64,000 nt of DNA from an uncultured Luminiphilus sp. (GCA_943787485.1 CALSMP010000007.1:1-64000); one strand, 5' to 3'. Shown: positions 52,447 through 62,833, counted from the stretch's first letter. Notes: generated by a model not told the origin, from the sequence alone. Made by a program: numbers and translations.

Positions 52447-54120
52447 CTAAACGCTGTCGCGAAGATAGGCTTCGAGAAGCGCTTCGGCATGGGCTCCAAA
52501 CAATATCTCGGCGACTTCCCGTAAACCAGGGTCAGCAGTCAACTTAGTGCGCCGAACCACCTGCTCGATTTTTGATCGCCGGCGCATGAAGTCTCCCAGC
52601 TCGACGACCATTTCTCGTTGAGCAACGAGTCTGAGTTCCGCCCGGGTGTATTCGGCTTCACTTAACACCAGCTCAGCCTCGCGGGGATCGGCTTTGATAG
52701 CATCCACAAGCGCAAACGCCGCCATGCCATAGCGCCGCCAAAACCGGCGGGACAGAGGTTCGGGGACGTGGGGCGCTGTAAAACGGTCGAGCTCCGCCGC
52801 CGCCGCATACAGCATGAAGCGTTGGCGATCGGCCTCACCGGGTTCGCCAAACCAGAGGGCTTTCGAGTCACTTATCGGGATACCAAGCGCCTCTAACTGA
52901 GCCACCAGCTCGTCACCCACATTCAGGCAATCGGTCAGCTTGCCCCCGAAGACGCTGATATAGCGACGCGTCTCATCGACTTCGATCTCGTGCTTGCGCG
53001 AGAGCTGAAGCCAATCGTCGCTTTGTTGGGAGCCCGCAATGGCCAGCGGGCGAACACCCACTCGCTCTGCGATAATGTCGTCGACAGTTAAAGGTTCCTG
53101 AAGATCAAGCATTGCATTAACGTTGTCGAGCACAAACTGCCGATCTTCGTCAGTGACTTTTACGCCGGCATTTTTTACCGGCGTGTCGGTCGTGCCGATA
53201 CAGGTCTTGGGTCCCATAGGAATCACAAAAAACAATCTGCCATCGCTGGCAAAAAAAGTAAGCACTTTTTGCAGGTCGGTCACCCGATCGACAATTAAAT
53301 GTATGCCTTTCGAAAGCACGTGACGATGGTCCGTTGTGATGCCGCTCGTCTCATTGAGTAGATCGGCATCGGGTCCGGCACAGTTCACCAGCGCCTTCAC
53401 ACGAAGGGAGAACGCGTCGCCGGATACTCGATCTCGGCAGCGCGCCTGCCATAGGCCAGTCACCTCATCCCAGACTAGACCTTCTACCGCGACGTAGTTG
53501 GCGACGACTGCTCCGGCATCCATCGCTTGCCGAATAAAGTTAAAAACAAAGCGCGAGTCATTGTCGTAGAGGTAACAGTCGGAGTACTCCAAGCCGCCAA
53601 CGACTTCGTCAACAGCAATTTCGGGTGCCTCTCGCTGAATTTGTGATCGCATCAGGTAGCGGGGCACCTGCATACGACAATTTCCCATGAGCCAGTAGAG
53701 CAGGGCGCCAAACCAGACAAAGATGGCCCAGAGTCGAAAGCCCCGCCTAATGCTGGTAAAAAACCGAATTTCTCGAACCGTCGAGGGATACGCGTCCATA
53801 AGTCGATTGCGGGAAAGGCATAGCTTTCTCACCAAGCGAAGCTCTCCGCTCTCGAGATACTTAATACCACCCCAGGCGAGATTGCTGGAGTGAGAGCTCA
53901 CCCCGCTGGCAATATCCCCACGATCAAGCACTGCGACGGAGGCTCCGGCGCCAGCTAGGGCAGCAGCAGCGACGGCGCCGTTTATACCGGCACCAACGAT
54001 AAGCACATCAACTCCCGCTTCATGAAGTCGCGTAAGCGCACCCTCCCTTTCGGGGGGAGAAAATCGCGTCGTTGCCATTTCGCTAGCGGTCATGTTCACA
54101 CTGTTCGTCTGTTGATTCAC
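52447..54120 (-). CDS. glpD: FAD-dependent glycerol-3-phosphate dehydrogenase
   Basis: 557 residues. FAD loop VLIVGAGINGAVAAAALAGAG, then SHSSNLAWGGIKYLESGELRLVRK (the GlpD/GlpA signature with Gly-Gly-x-(K/R)YLE), FFVIPMGPKTCIGTTDTPV and VFGGKLTDCLNVGDE. A C-terminal helical domain follows. It oxidises glycerol 3-phosphate to dihydroxyacetone phosphate at the inner membrane, passing electrons to quinone, the reverse direction to GpsA encoded at 26740. No glycerol kinase or facilitator gene is adjacent. Likely start ATG 54120 or 54093. Confidence 0.88.
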   Translation of the reverse strand: MNQQTNSVNMTASEMATTRFSPPEREGALTRLHEAGVDVLIVGAGINGAVAAAALAGAGASVAVLDRGDIASGVSSHSSNLAWGGIKYLESGELRLVRKLCLSRNRLMDAYPSTVREIRFFTSIRRGFRLWAIFVWFGALLYWLMGNCRMQVPRYLMRSQIQREAPEIAVDEVVGGLEYSDCYLYDNDSRFVFNFIRQAMDAGAVVANYVAVEGLVWDEVTGLWQARCRDRVSGDAFSLRVKALVNCAGPDADLLNETSGITTDHRHVLSKGIHLIVDRVTDLQKVLTFFASDGRLFFVIPMGPKTCIGTTDTPVKNAGVKVTDEDRQFVLDNVNAMLDLQEPLTVDDIIAERVGVRPLAIAGSQQSDDWLQLSRKHEIEVDETRRYISVFGGKLTDCLNVGDELVAQLEALGIPISDSKALWFGEPGEADRQRFMLYAAAAELDRFTAPHVPEPLSRRFWRRYGMAAFALVDAIKADPREAELVLSEAEYTRAELRLVAQREMVVELGDFMRRRSKIEQVVRRTKLTADPGLREVAEILFGAHAEALLEAYLRDSV

Positions 54121-54242
54121 GCCGCTGGGAGCAGACGCAAGATTGGGCCGACACCAAGGCTAATGAATCAGGCACACACATAGACAAGACAAAGGTCAAA
54201 GCCGCACACTACACCCTCGAGTGCCATTTGGTAAGCAGGTTT

Positions 54243-55346
54243 ATGCTCAAGGTCCAAGACGAACACTATCGCGGTCTCCACTATCCTTGGGGTCGCAAAC
54301 AATCACCGGAACCTACTCAGCCGGTTGAAGTAGCTGAGGGCGTATGGTGGGTTCGTCTCCCTTTGCCAATGTCTCTCGATCATATCAATGTTTGGCTGCT
54401 TGAAGATGAGACGGGTTGGACGGTGGTTGACACCGGTCTTGCTTCAACGGCATCGAGAGACATTTGGAACGAAATTTTCAAAGACTTTTTGAAGGGCCAA
54501 CCGATCCTGCGGGTAATCTGTACCCATATGCATCCAGATCATATCGGCTTAGCTGGATGGATTTGCGAACAACATGATTGCGAGCTTTGGATGACGCGAG
54601 AAGAATTTCTCATGTGTCAGCTGATGACTAGCTACACGGGAAAGGACGCGCCCACCGAAGGCTTGAAGTTTTATCGTAGCGCAGGGTTCGATGACCCGTC
54701 GCTTGAAGGCTATAAAAAAAGGTTTGGGAGCTTCGGCAAAATGATCGCGCCGATGCCACATCGGTACCGGCGTCTTGTCGATCTCGAAACCATGACCATC
54801 GGTGGACGTTACTGGCAGGTAATTGTCGGCTCCGGCCATTCCCCAGAACACGCTTGCTTGTATTGCCCGGCCCTAAAACTGCTGATTTCAGGGGATCAAG
54901 TACTGCCCCGCATTACCCCCAACGTGTCGGTTTTTCCAACCGAGCCCGAGGGTAATCCCTTGGAAGAATGGCTGGATTCAACGGCGAGACTCATTTCAAT
55001 TCTGCCCCACGATGTGCTGGTTTTACCCGCTCACCAAACGCCATTTTACGGGTTACACATTCGCCTGAATCAAATCATCGACAGCCACCGCATCGGCTTG
55101 CAGGCGATTTATGAGTACCTGAAGGAGTCAAAAAGAGTGATCGACTGCTTTCCCGCACTCTTCAAGCGGACTATTGGCCCCGAGTTGCTAGGGCTTGCGA
55201 CCGGCGAAACCCTAGCCCACCTTAATTTACTACTTCACCGCGGCAATATTTCTAAAACCAGCGATCAATCTGGTGTAAGTTGGTATCTTCAAAATCCTGA
55301 TGCGCGTTTCATAGACACCGATGAACATGTTCCTGTCGCGACTTAA
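54243..55346 (+). CDS. MBL-fold metallohydrolase
   Basis: About 367 residues from ATG 54243 (TTG 54228 is an alternative). Metal site CTHMHPDHIGLAGW (HxHxDH), WTVVDTGLAS ahead of it, GSGHSPEHACLY (third His) and ISGDQVLPRITPN (bridging Asp), as in the glyoxalase II-like MBL group. The N-terminal GVWWVRLPLPMSLDHINVWLLED is typical of the group annotated as hydroxyacylglutathione hydrolase-like. Substrate unknown. It overlaps the esterase gene by 26 bases. Confidence 0.87.
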   Translation: MLKVQDEHYRGLHYPWGRKQSPEPTQPVEVAEGVWWVRLPLPMSLDHINVWLLEDETGWTVVDTGLASTASRDIWNEIFKDFLKGQPILRVICTHMHPDHIGLAGWICEQHDCELWMTREEFLMCQLMTSYTGKDAPTEGLKFYRSAGFDDPSLEGYKKRFGSFGKMIAPMPHRYRRLVDLETMTIGGRYWQVIVGSGHSPEHACLYCPALKLLISGDQVLPRITPNVSVFPTEPEGNPLEEWLDSTARLISILPHDVLVLPAHQTPFYGLHIRLNQIIDSHRIGLQAIYEYLKESKRVIDCFPALFKRTIGPELLGLATGETLAHLNLLLHRGNISKTSDQSGVSWYLQNPDARFIDTDEHVPVAT

Positions 55347-56211
55347 GGCCTACCTTTTCCGGATCTACTACCGGATCATCAGCAAAAAAGCTTGGCAAGA
55401 TGCACCGGTTGCCCCCCAGCTCAAGGTGAGCAACCTGCTGATTCCCGGTGCCGTCGAGCAACTGCGTGCAAGAATGTACCACGGCGAGGCTGACCGCCCC
55501 CTGATCGTCTACTTCCACGGTGGTGGTTGGGTGATTGGGAACCTTGATACCCACGACCCCTTTTGCCGATCGCTTGCAGATGCATCAAAGTCAACCATCA
55601 TGTCAATTGACTATCGATTGGCCCCCGAGCACGTTTTCCCCGCAGCACATGATGATTGCCTGTCGGCCACGGACTGGATTCTGGCAAATCTCAATACCCT
55701 GGCGCCCAACAATGGCAAGGTGGTGCTTGCCGGTGACAGCGCAGGCGGCAATCTCACCGCGTGCACCGCTGCCACATTAATAAACGAGCCGCGCTTGGTG
55801 GGAACCATCATGATTTATCCCGCCACCGAGCACTACCTAAAGGGCTTTCCGTCGTTCCGTGAGCACGCAAAATCCAAGCCGCTGACGGCACCGATCATGC
55901 GCTGGTTCATCGATACATACCTTGGAGATACCGCGCCGGCAGCCACCGAAGCAAAGACCGTTTTTGTCAATCGCCGTACCGACTACAAAGGCTTTCCCCG
56001 ATCCCTCGTGGTCACCGCGGAACGCGACGTGCTGCGCGATGACGGCAAGCGACTCGGCATTACCTTGCGACAGGCTGGCGTCGACACCACCTACCATCAC
56101 TATGCCAATGAAGCCCACGGTTTTGCATGCTCAGAAGGCCCTACTGAAGGCCATCAACACTTCATCGCCCTGGCGACAGAGTGGTTAGCACCGCTGCGGT
56201 CTAACCACTGA
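55321..56211 (+). CDS. Alpha/beta hydrolase, HSL-type esterase
   Basis: 296 residues. HGGGWVIG is the oxyanion motif of the hormone-sensitive-lipase group, GDSAGGN the nucleophile elbow, the acid is in ERDVLRDDG and the His in EAHGFA. A short amphipathic N-terminus precedes. Hydrolyses small acyl esters; natural substrate unknown. Starts inside the MBL gene, so coupled. Its end overlaps the convergent alcohol dehydrogenase gene by 11 bases. Confidence 0.9.
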   Translation: MNMFLSRLKAYLFRIYYRIISKKAWQDAPVAPQLKVSNLLIPGAVEQLRARMYHGEADRPLIVYFHGGGWVIGNLDTHDPFCRSLADASKSTIMSIDYRLAPEHVFPAAHDDCLSATDWILANLNTLAPNNGKVVLAGDSAGGNLTACTAATLINEPRLVGTIMIYPATEHYLKGFPSFREHAKSKPLTAPIMRWFIDTYLGDTAPAATEAKTVFVNRRTDYKGFPRSLVVTAERDVLRDDGKRLGITLRQAGVDTTYHHYANEAHGFACSEGPTEGHQHFIALATEWLAPLRSNH

Positions 56212-57403
56212 TCCTATCAAGGACCGAAGCAACATCCGCTTCCGTCAGTAGGCGCGGCGACACATAGCCGTCGCTCTCCTCAACTGCTCGACTAATCAGT
56301 CGAGGGTAGTCTGACTTCGTTATGGCATCACATGTCGTGGGTAGGTTGGCATTCACGCCAAGCAACTCGATGGCATCAATGACCCTAGCGGCGAGATTAG
56401 ACTGCGTATCATCAATGCCGGCGAGTGCTGCGAGCTCCGCTAGTTTAGGTTCTGCACAGACTCCATAGACCCGCAATAAGTGGGGCATCACCATGTTGTT
56501 TGCGACTCCATGGGGGAGGTGATAAAGAGAACCCAATTGATGCGCTATAGCGTGGATACTGCCAACATTCACCTGATTGATGGCCACGCCCCCGTAATAG
56601 GCTGCGACAGCCATACCCAAACGGGCCTCGGCGTCTTGTGGCTCTGCCAGGACTCGAGGCAGCCATTCAAAAATCCCCCGTATACACATACTGGCGGTTT
56701 CGGTGCGCGTACCGCGTTCCCATCGCCCAATATAGGCTTCGACGCCATGGGTTAGAGCGTCCATGCCTGTGGCCGCCGTAATCATCGGGGGCAGACCAAG
56801 CATCAGATCTGGATCTAGCGCCACTGCTCTGGGCAGCATCGCGGATCCGCTAATAACATTTTTACTATGATCATTCTCATCCGTGATAACCGCGCCCATG
56901 GTCGCCTCGCTACCTGTGCCAGCGGTGGTGGGAATAGCATAAATCGGCGCTGCATTCTCCGGCGCTTTTTGAAAACCGACCCAGGATTCCGGTTCACTGT
57001 CAGCCTCTGCCATAAGGGCAATCATTTTGGCTGCATCGATCGAGGAGCCGCCACCCACCGCAAGCACCGCGGTGGCATTGGCTGACTTTAAAGCCGCAGC
57101 ACCCTCCCTGACGTGGGTAAAGGTGGGGTCTGGCTTCACCCCGTCATACCAATGCACTCGCACCCCCTGGAGTGATAAAGGGCTAACTGCCTTATCGGCG
57201 AGCCCCAACTCACGCAGGGGACCATCCGTAACCACGAGTACATCCCGATGGCCGCTTTCGGCGATTCGACGACAAAGGTGGCCGGAACTGGCTGCTCCGA
57301 TGAAGGCAAAGTGGGGCGATGTTGCCTTGGAGCCCACCAGCAACTTTGCCAGCGTTATCCTAAAGTGCCAAAGTCCCTGCCGTAAAAACATTGGTTTTGC
57401 CAT
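56201..57403 (-). CDS. Iron-containing alcohol dehydrogenase
   Basis: 400 residues. NAD loop VGGGSSIDAAKMIAL, PTTAGTGSEATMGAVITD, and the metal-site region ATGMDALTHGVEAYI with HAIAHQLGSLYHLPHGVANNMVMPH (three His and one Asp ligands). Group III Fe-ADH. Oxidises or reduces a small alcohol/aldehyde with NAD(P). An N-terminal ~40-residue extension is longer than in minimal members. Convergent with the esterase. Confidence 0.9.
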   Translation of the reverse strand: MAKPMFLRQGLWHFRITLAKLLVGSKATSPHFAFIGAASSGHLCRRIAESGHRDVLVVTDGPLRELGLADKAVSPLSLQGVRVHWYDGVKPDPTFTHVREGAAALKSANATAVLAVGGGSSIDAAKMIALMAEADSEPESWVGFQKAPENAAPIYAIPTTAGTGSEATMGAVITDENDHSKNVISGSAMLPRAVALDPDLMLGLPPMITAATGMDALTHGVEAYIGRWERGTRTETASMCIRGIFEWLPRVLAEPQDAEARLGMAVAAYYGGVAINQVNVGSIHAIAHQLGSLYHLPHGVANNMVMPHLLRVYGVCAEPKLAELAALAGIDDTQSNLAARVIDAIELLGVNANLPTTCDAITKSDYPRLISRAVEESDGYVSPRLLTEADVASVLDRISG

Positions 57404-57541
57404 GAAACCTCCTCCCTATGTCAGATGCCGTAACGGCTCCGCCACCGCTACTCGCAAAGGCCTCGTTAGCAAAGGCGCTGCGGCTCCACTGTAGCGCAAT
57501 TCAAGGCTGGGGTATGCTTGCGCGACGCTGGGAGATTTCTT

Positions 57542-58522
57542 ATGAATCGAAGATACATAGACATTGAGGACGCAGAAACCCTCGTATTGAGAACTGATCA
57601 GGCTCCCAAACCAGGTCCGGATGAGGTGCTGATCGAGGTTGACTTTGCGGGCATCAACCGGGCTGATGTTCTTCAACGCATGGGCTTGTACCCGGTCCCC
57701 GAGGACGCTTCAGCCATCATGGGCCTTGAAGTTGCGGGTACTGTTTGCGAAACCGGTGCCAACGTCAGCGCGTTCAAACCGGGGGATGTAGTGTGTGCTC
57801 TGGTCCACGGGGGCGGATACGCCAGCCATGCCATTGCCCGCGAAGATCACACCCTGCATCTGCCCGAGAACCTGTCCACTAAAGAGGGCGCTGCTTTGCC
57901 CGAAGCACTGCTGACGGTGTGGCACAATGTTTTTCACCTCGGTCAGCTCCAGCCCGGGGAGACGCTGCTCATTCACGGCGGTGGCAGCGGCATTGGCAGT
58001 ATGGGGATACAAATGGCACTCGCCCATGGGGCTAAGGTGATTTCGACAGCAGGCGGTCCGGAAAAATGCCAGCGGGTTAGGGATCTGGGTGCCGAATTTG
58101 TCGGTGATTATCGAGGCGGCGACCTGCTCGAACAACTTACAACCGCCGGCTACGGCGGGAAAATCGATGTGATTCTGGATATCGCCGGGGGTGATTTCGT
58201 CCCTATCAATCTCGGGCTCGCGGCCCCCGATGCCCGTATTGTCTGCATTGGTGTCATGCGCGGCGCTCAGGCTACCGTCGACCTCTTTCAGATACTGATG
58301 AAACGCCTGACCGTGACGGGCAGCACGCTTCGAGGCATGGGCTCCGTGGGCAGAGCCGAAGGATTCAGTGCTATTCGCGACACGGTTTTACCTTGGGTCA
58401 GGCAAAAGACGGTGGCCCCCATTATTGATAAGGTATGGCCGTTAGCCGACGCCATGGAGGCCCAGCTGGTGATGCAAACCGGATCACATTTCGGAAAATT
58501 GATACTTGATTGCCGCGACTAA
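57542..58522 (+). CDS. NAD(P)H-quinone oxidoreductase, zinc-type MDR (PIG3-like)
   Basis: 326 residues from ATG 57542, preceded by GGGAG; the upstream in-frame ATG at 57518 is less likely. MDR fold: NRADVLQRMGLYPVPEDAS, GLEVAGTV, PEALLTVWHNVFHLGQLQPGETLLIHGGGSGIGSMGIQMA (nucleotide loop), and the C-terminal HFGKLIL. The lack of structural-zinc Cys and the RADVLQR(MGxYP) motif fit the PIG3/TP53I3 quinone oxidoreductase group. Separated from the Fe-ADH by 138 bases of divergent promoter space. Confidence 0.9.
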   Translation: MNRRYIDIEDAETLVLRTDQAPKPGPDEVLIEVDFAGINRADVLQRMGLYPVPEDASAIMGLEVAGTVCETGANVSAFKPGDVVCALVHGGGYASHAIAREDHTLHLPENLSTKEGAALPEALLTVWHNVFHLGQLQPGETLLIHGGGSGIGSMGIQMALAHGAKVISTAGGPEKCQRVRDLGAEFVGDYRGGDLLEQLTTAGYGGKIDVILDIAGGDFVPINLGLAAPDARIVCIGVMRGAQATVDLFQILMKRLTVTGSTLRGMGSVGRAEGFSAIRDTVLPWVRQKTVAPIIDKVWPLADAMEAQLVMQTGSHFGKLILDCRD

Positions 58523-58541
58523 TATCAAAAGATAATTTGCA

Positions 58542-61382
58542 ATGGCGACCGCTCAAAAACTCCTCTTCACTATAACCTTCTGGACGCTGACATTCGTGCT
58601 ATCAGGGTGTCGGCTTGAAGTCGTGCAGACAGGAGGCGGTCAGGTAGTGTCAGGGAGTGGCCGATACGACTGTGAAGCCGACATCGGTAACAGCTGCGTG
58701 TGGGACATTAACGATAATTACTTTAGTGATAGCTTTACGGCCGTGCCTGAGCCGGGATATCGATTCGCGGGGTGGTCTGAGACAAACAGCACCGTTTGCG
58801 GCGGCAAGACGGTAGATTGCAGCCTCAGCATGTCCTCCGTGCCCCTGACGCTTCGTAGAAGCCTTCTCGCTTCCGAAAACGTCGCGAGATTGACACCGGT
58901 ATTTGAAATCTCAGATGAAATCTTGACCTTTAATATCGCCGGAACGATTGGGGTGCTTGAAGGTACCGTCATCGACAGCGATACCAACAACCCTGACAAC
59001 GGTAACGCAAGCAATGATTCCATTGTATTGGCACAGCCTTTGGGGAATCCGGGTACGGCGGGTGGTTATCTCAGCGATGCGGGCGAGGGAGAGCCAGGAA
59101 ATGCCTCTGACACTGGCGATGTCGATGACTACTATCGAGTCGAGGCCCAAGGAGGGGAGCTAATAACCCTTTTTACCGCTGACTATGCCGCGGCAGATCT
59201 GGATCTTTACTTATACGACTCAAGCGGTGAAATCGTCGAATTCAGCGCCGGTAGTGGAGAAACCGAACAGTTGGTGATCCCTGAGGCCGGAACCTGGTAC
59301 ATCAATCCATTTCTTTACAGCGGTGCTTCAAACTATATTGTCACCATCGGGACAAACACGGGCGTTCGCACTGGCCAGCAGATCGTTCCCGGCGATGTTC
59401 TGGTCACCTATCAAGGTGAGCGTGTACTGCGCCAAGATGTCGTGGAATCCAACCATCTGGCGATAATGAAAAAGTTTTCTCTCAGCGATGCAGGAGGCGG
59501 CAGAAACCGCACGCGGAAACTTCAAGCCGACGTGCAAAGTATTCTGTCTCTGTCAGCATTGCCACTCCGTTTACTCAACAAACGGAACGCGCTGAAAACC
59601 GATGAAGACAATATTCGCTGGAACACCCTCATGCTAATCAAAGAACTTCGTGGTGAACCAGGGATCATGTTTGCTGAGCCAAACTACCTCCTCCACGCCG
59701 CCGCAACAACGAACGATCCATACTTTAACTATCTCTGGCATTACGATGCGATCAACGTACCCACGGCCTGGAACACCGTGACGGGTGATAGCAATGTCGT
59801 TGTCGCCGTTGTGGACACAGGAATCATTGCTGATCACCCAGACCTTGCAGGCCAGCTAGTTGATGGGTACGACTTTATCTCCGATGTTGCTCTGGCCGGA
59901 GACGGCGACGGCATCGATCCAGACCCTACCGATGAGGGGGAAGGCAGCAGCGCGTTTCGCTCGGGCAACTTCCACGGGCTTCATGTTGCAGGCACCATCG
60001 GAGCGACAGGCAATAATAATACCGGCATTGTGGGGATCGCTTATGGGAGCAAAGTCATGCCGCTTCGCGCCCTCAATGCAGATGGCGAGGGCACTACCTA
60101 CGACATCATGCAAGCAGTTCGCTATGCCGCAGGGTTAGAAAACGATTCTGGCATTCTGCCAACGAGGCCGGCGACAGTTATCAACTTAAGCCTGGGTGGC
60201 GGCTCCTATAGTGCGAGTGAGCAGAACCTTTATCGGCAAGTCTCAGAACGAGGCGTTATCGTGGTCGCCGCCAGTGGCAACGATGGGATCGAGTCGGTCG
60301 ATTATCCGGGAGCCTATCAAGATGTGTTCGCTGTTGGTGCAACCGATGCAACGAACAGTGTTACCCGCTATTCGAACCGCGGCGGCGATCTGGACATCAT
60401 GGCCCCGGGCGGAAATTTGGAGGGGGATGCCAACGGAGATGGTCAACCCGACGGAGTATTAAGCACTTACTACAGTGACGGAGTGCCTGAATATTTTTTT
60501 CTCGAGGGCACATCTATGGCAACCCCTCATGTCGCCGGCGTAATGGCTCTCATCAAGAGTATCAATGATGATCTGTCTACCTCTGATATGGAGGCTCTGC
60601 TAGTGCAGGGGCGTCTCACAGATGATCTCGGTAGTGCAAATAAAGATAACACCTATGGATGGGGACTAATTAATGCGCAGAAATCCATCGTGACAGCTCT
60701 TGACCAAATAGGCCAAACAGTCGAGCGTCCCGCACAGCTTGGAGTGTCCACGAGTTCTGTCAACTTTGGCAGCACACTAAACACCTCAGACATCGTTTTG
60801 ACTAACCTCGGAGACGGCGAGCTCACTGTTTCCAGCGCTGAAACATCGGCCGCGTGGCTTGAAATCACACCACTGAATGTCGATGCCGCTGGTCTCGGTG
60901 TTTGGCGACTGCGAGCAAACCGCTCGACACTCGCCGAGGGGCAATACAATGAAACCGTTTCTTTCACCTCTTCTGCCGGTACCGCGACGGTTTCTATCAG
61001 CCTACGCGTCACTGAAAACATCAACGGTGATATAGGCGTTGTTTATATCTTATTCATAGAGATCGAATCTCAGGAGACAGTGGCACAAGCCGCCACCTGG
61101 TCTGGCGCAAAATACGCCTATTCACTCCCAGACTTGCCACAGGGGTCCTATGAAATATGGGCAGGCACAGATACCGATAACGACTACTACATTTGTGATG
61201 CGGGGGAGGCCTGCGGAGCGTGGCAGTCTATTGACTCACCGGGGATTCTTTACATCGGGTCTGATCAATCTAATATTGAATTCACCAGTGACTATCAGCT
61301 TTCATTGCCCGAATTAAGCAGTAGCACAGGAAGTATCATCTCTTTTTCCCGCCATCCCGAACCTAAGAGGCGAGCACAATGA
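58542..61382 (+). CDS. S8 (subtilisin-like) peptidase lipoprotein
   Basis: 946 residues. Lipobox LSGC in the signal peptide. Domain order: ~100 residues of a bacterial FAGW-type repeat domain (EPGYRFAGWSE), a pre-peptidase PPC-like domain with DVDDYYRVEAQGG and LDLYLYDSSG (~200-280), a propeptide-like region ending MFAEPNYLLHA, the catalytic domain with Asp in VVDTGI (~423), His in HGLHVAGT (~477), Asn in ASGNDG (~576) and Ser in GTSMATPHVAG (~655), then Ig-like and C-terminal domains. Canonical HGTHVAG has Leu for Thr here. Likely cell-surface or periplasmic. Stop overlaps the next start by ATGA. Confidence 0.9.
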   Translation: MATAQKLLFTITFWTLTFVLSGCRLEVVQTGGGQVVSGSGRYDCEADIGNSCVWDINDNYFSDSFTAVPEPGYRFAGWSETNSTVCGGKTVDCSLSMSSVPLTLRRSLLASENVARLTPVFEISDEILTFNIAGTIGVLEGTVIDSDTNNPDNGNASNDSIVLAQPLGNPGTAGGYLSDAGEGEPGNASDTGDVDDYYRVEAQGGELITLFTADYAAADLDLYLYDSSGEIVEFSAGSGETEQLVIPEAGTWYINPFLYSGASNYIVTIGTNTGVRTGQQIVPGDVLVTYQGERVLRQDVVESNHLAIMKKFSLSDAGGGRNRTRKLQADVQSILSLSALPLRLLNKRNALKTDEDNIRWNTLMLIKELRGEPGIMFAEPNYLLHAAATTNDPYFNYLWHYDAINVPTAWNTVTGDSNVVVAVVDTGIIADHPDLAGQLVDGYDFISDVALAGDGDGIDPDPTDEGEGSSAFRSGNFHGLHVAGTIGATGNNNTGIVGIAYGSKVMPLRALNADGEGTTYDIMQAVRYAAGLENDSGILPTRPATVINLSLGGGSYSASEQNLYRQVSERGVIVVAASGNDGIESVDYPGAYQDVFAVGATDATNSVTRYSNRGGDLDIMAPGGNLEGDANGDGQPDGVLSTYYSDGVPEYFFLEGTSMATPHVAGVMALIKSINDDLSTSDMEALLVQGRLTDDLGSANKDNTYGWGLINAQKSIVTALDQIGQTVERPAQLGVSTSSVNFGSTLNTSDIVLTNLGDGELTVSSAETSAAWLEITPLNVDAAGLGVWRLRANRSTLAEGQYNETVSFTSSAGTATVSISLRVTENINGDIGVVYILFIEIESQETVAQAATWSGAKYAYSLPDLPQGSYEIWAGTDTDNDYYICDAGEACGAWQSIDSPGILYIGSDQSNIEFTSDYQLSLPELSSSTGSIISFSRHPEPKRRAQ

Positions 61383-62833
61383 AAAACACGTTTCGGTGTT
61401 ACCTCCGTCTCTTATGCTGGCTAGTGCTTTTAAACTCCCCCCAGGCCAGCCAAGCTACTGATGCTGAGCAGGTCGGCACAGCCCTTGGACGAGGAAGTGA
61501 CACCGGTGACCTGAGTGCAATTGTCGAACGACGCGTCCTGCGCATCTTGACGGTCTACGGCCCGGGCCGCTACTACCTCGATGAGGGAGCAAAGGGTATC
61601 ACTGCAGAATATGCCAAGCGGTTGGGTACCGTTATTAACGAGACCTTTGAGACCGGCCATTTGAAGATAATGGTAGTCGTGATTCCCGTCGCGAGGGATG
61701 AACTCTTCCAAGCGTTGGTCGAAGGCCGCGGCGATGTCGTCATAGCAGGTACGACCATTACAGACGCTCGCCGAGAAAATGTTGATTTCACCAATCCGGT
61801 CAGCAAACCGCTGAAAGAGATTGTAGTAACCGGTCCCTCCGGCCAGGGCATTCGCACGCTCACAGATTTTTCAGGAAAAACGGTTTATTTACGTCCCTCC
61901 TCCAGCTACGCCGACAGTGTCAATCATCTCAACGAAAAGTTTGCAGCACGCAACCAGCCAGCCATAGCCATCGAGCCAATGTCTGAGCTTCTGGAAGATG
62001 AAGACTTGATAGAAATGGTTAATGCCGGCCTACTCCCCTGGGCTATCGTCGACAGCTACAAACCCATTATGTGGAAAGACGTGTTTACTCAGTTGACTGT
62101 TCGGAATGACCTTGTTTTCAGAGAGGGGGCTCAGCTGGCCTGGGCAGTGCGCCGGAATAACCCACACCTAAAGAACTTTCTCAACGATTTCTTAACAGAA
62201 AACAAAGAGGGCACCCTTTTCGGCAACATTGTACGCAACCGCTATATCCGAGATTTCGACTGGGCGAGTAACGCAACCGACTCAGACGAACTCAAAAAAT
62301 ATCGCGCCTTGGAACGCTACTTTCGGGAGCATGGGGAGACCTATGAGATAGAGCCGGCGCTGTTGGCAGCGCAAGGCTTTCAAGAATCCCGGCTAGATCA
62401 AAGTGTGCGCAGCCGTGCTGGCGCTATTGGGGTCATGCAGTTGTTACCAAGCACCGCACAAGATAAAAATGTCGATATACCTAATATTGAAGAGGTAGAA
62501 CCCAACATCGAAGCTGGTGCTAAATACATGGCATTTTTAAAGGACCGCTACTTTAGCGAGCCAGGGCTGGATGTCCTTAATGGATCGCTGCTCGCGTTAG
62601 CCGCCTACAATGCGGGTCCGGCAAAAGTCAGGCGGCTACGAAAAGAAGCCGGTGAACGTGGCTACGACCCGAATCGGTGGTTTGATCACGTGGAGGTTAT
62701 TGCCGCCGAGCAGATTGGACGAGAGACCGTCCAATATGTTTCTAATATCTTTAAATACTACCTGTCTTACAAGCTGATCGATCAGCAGAGCAAACGAAGA
62801 GACGAAGCCCGCAAGAAAGCCGGCGTAAGGTGA
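61379..62833 (+). CDS. MltF-like lytic transglycosylase (SBP_3 + SLT domains)
   Basis: 484 residues. Signal peptide with LLCWLVLLNSPQASQA. Residues ~55-290 form a solute-binding domain (RRVLRILTVYGPGRYY, DVVIAGTTITDARRENVDFTNPV). Residues ~310-470 are a transglycosylase: catalytic Glu in AAQGFQESRLDQS (~334), GAIGVMQLLPSTA, and LAAYNAGPAKVRRLRK. Cleaves peptidoglycan glycan strands; the MltF binding domain acts in regulation. Translationally coupled to the S8 peptidase lipoprotein. Confidence 0.9.
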   Translation: MKNTFRCYLRLLCWLVLLNSPQASQATDAEQVGTALGRGSDTGDLSAIVERRVLRILTVYGPGRYYLDEGAKGITAEYAKRLGTVINETFETGHLKIMVVVIPVARDELFQALVEGRGDVVIAGTTITDARRENVDFTNPVSKPLKEIVVTGPSGQGIRTLTDFSGKTVYLRPSSSYADSVNHLNEKFAARNQPAIAIEPMSELLEDEDLIEMVNAGLLPWAIVDSYKPIMWKDVFTQLTVRNDLVFREGAQLAWAVRRNNPHLKNFLNDFLTENKEGTLFGNIVRNRYIRDFDWASNATDSDELKKYRALERYFREHGETYEIEPALLAAQGFQESRLDQSVRSRAGAIGVMQLLPSTAQDKNVDIPNIEEVEPNIEAGAKYMAFLKDRYFSEPGLDVLNGSLLALAAYNAGPAKVRRLRKEAGERGYDPNRWFDHVEVIAAEQIGRETVQYVSNIFKYYLSYKLIDQQSKRRDEARKKAGVR

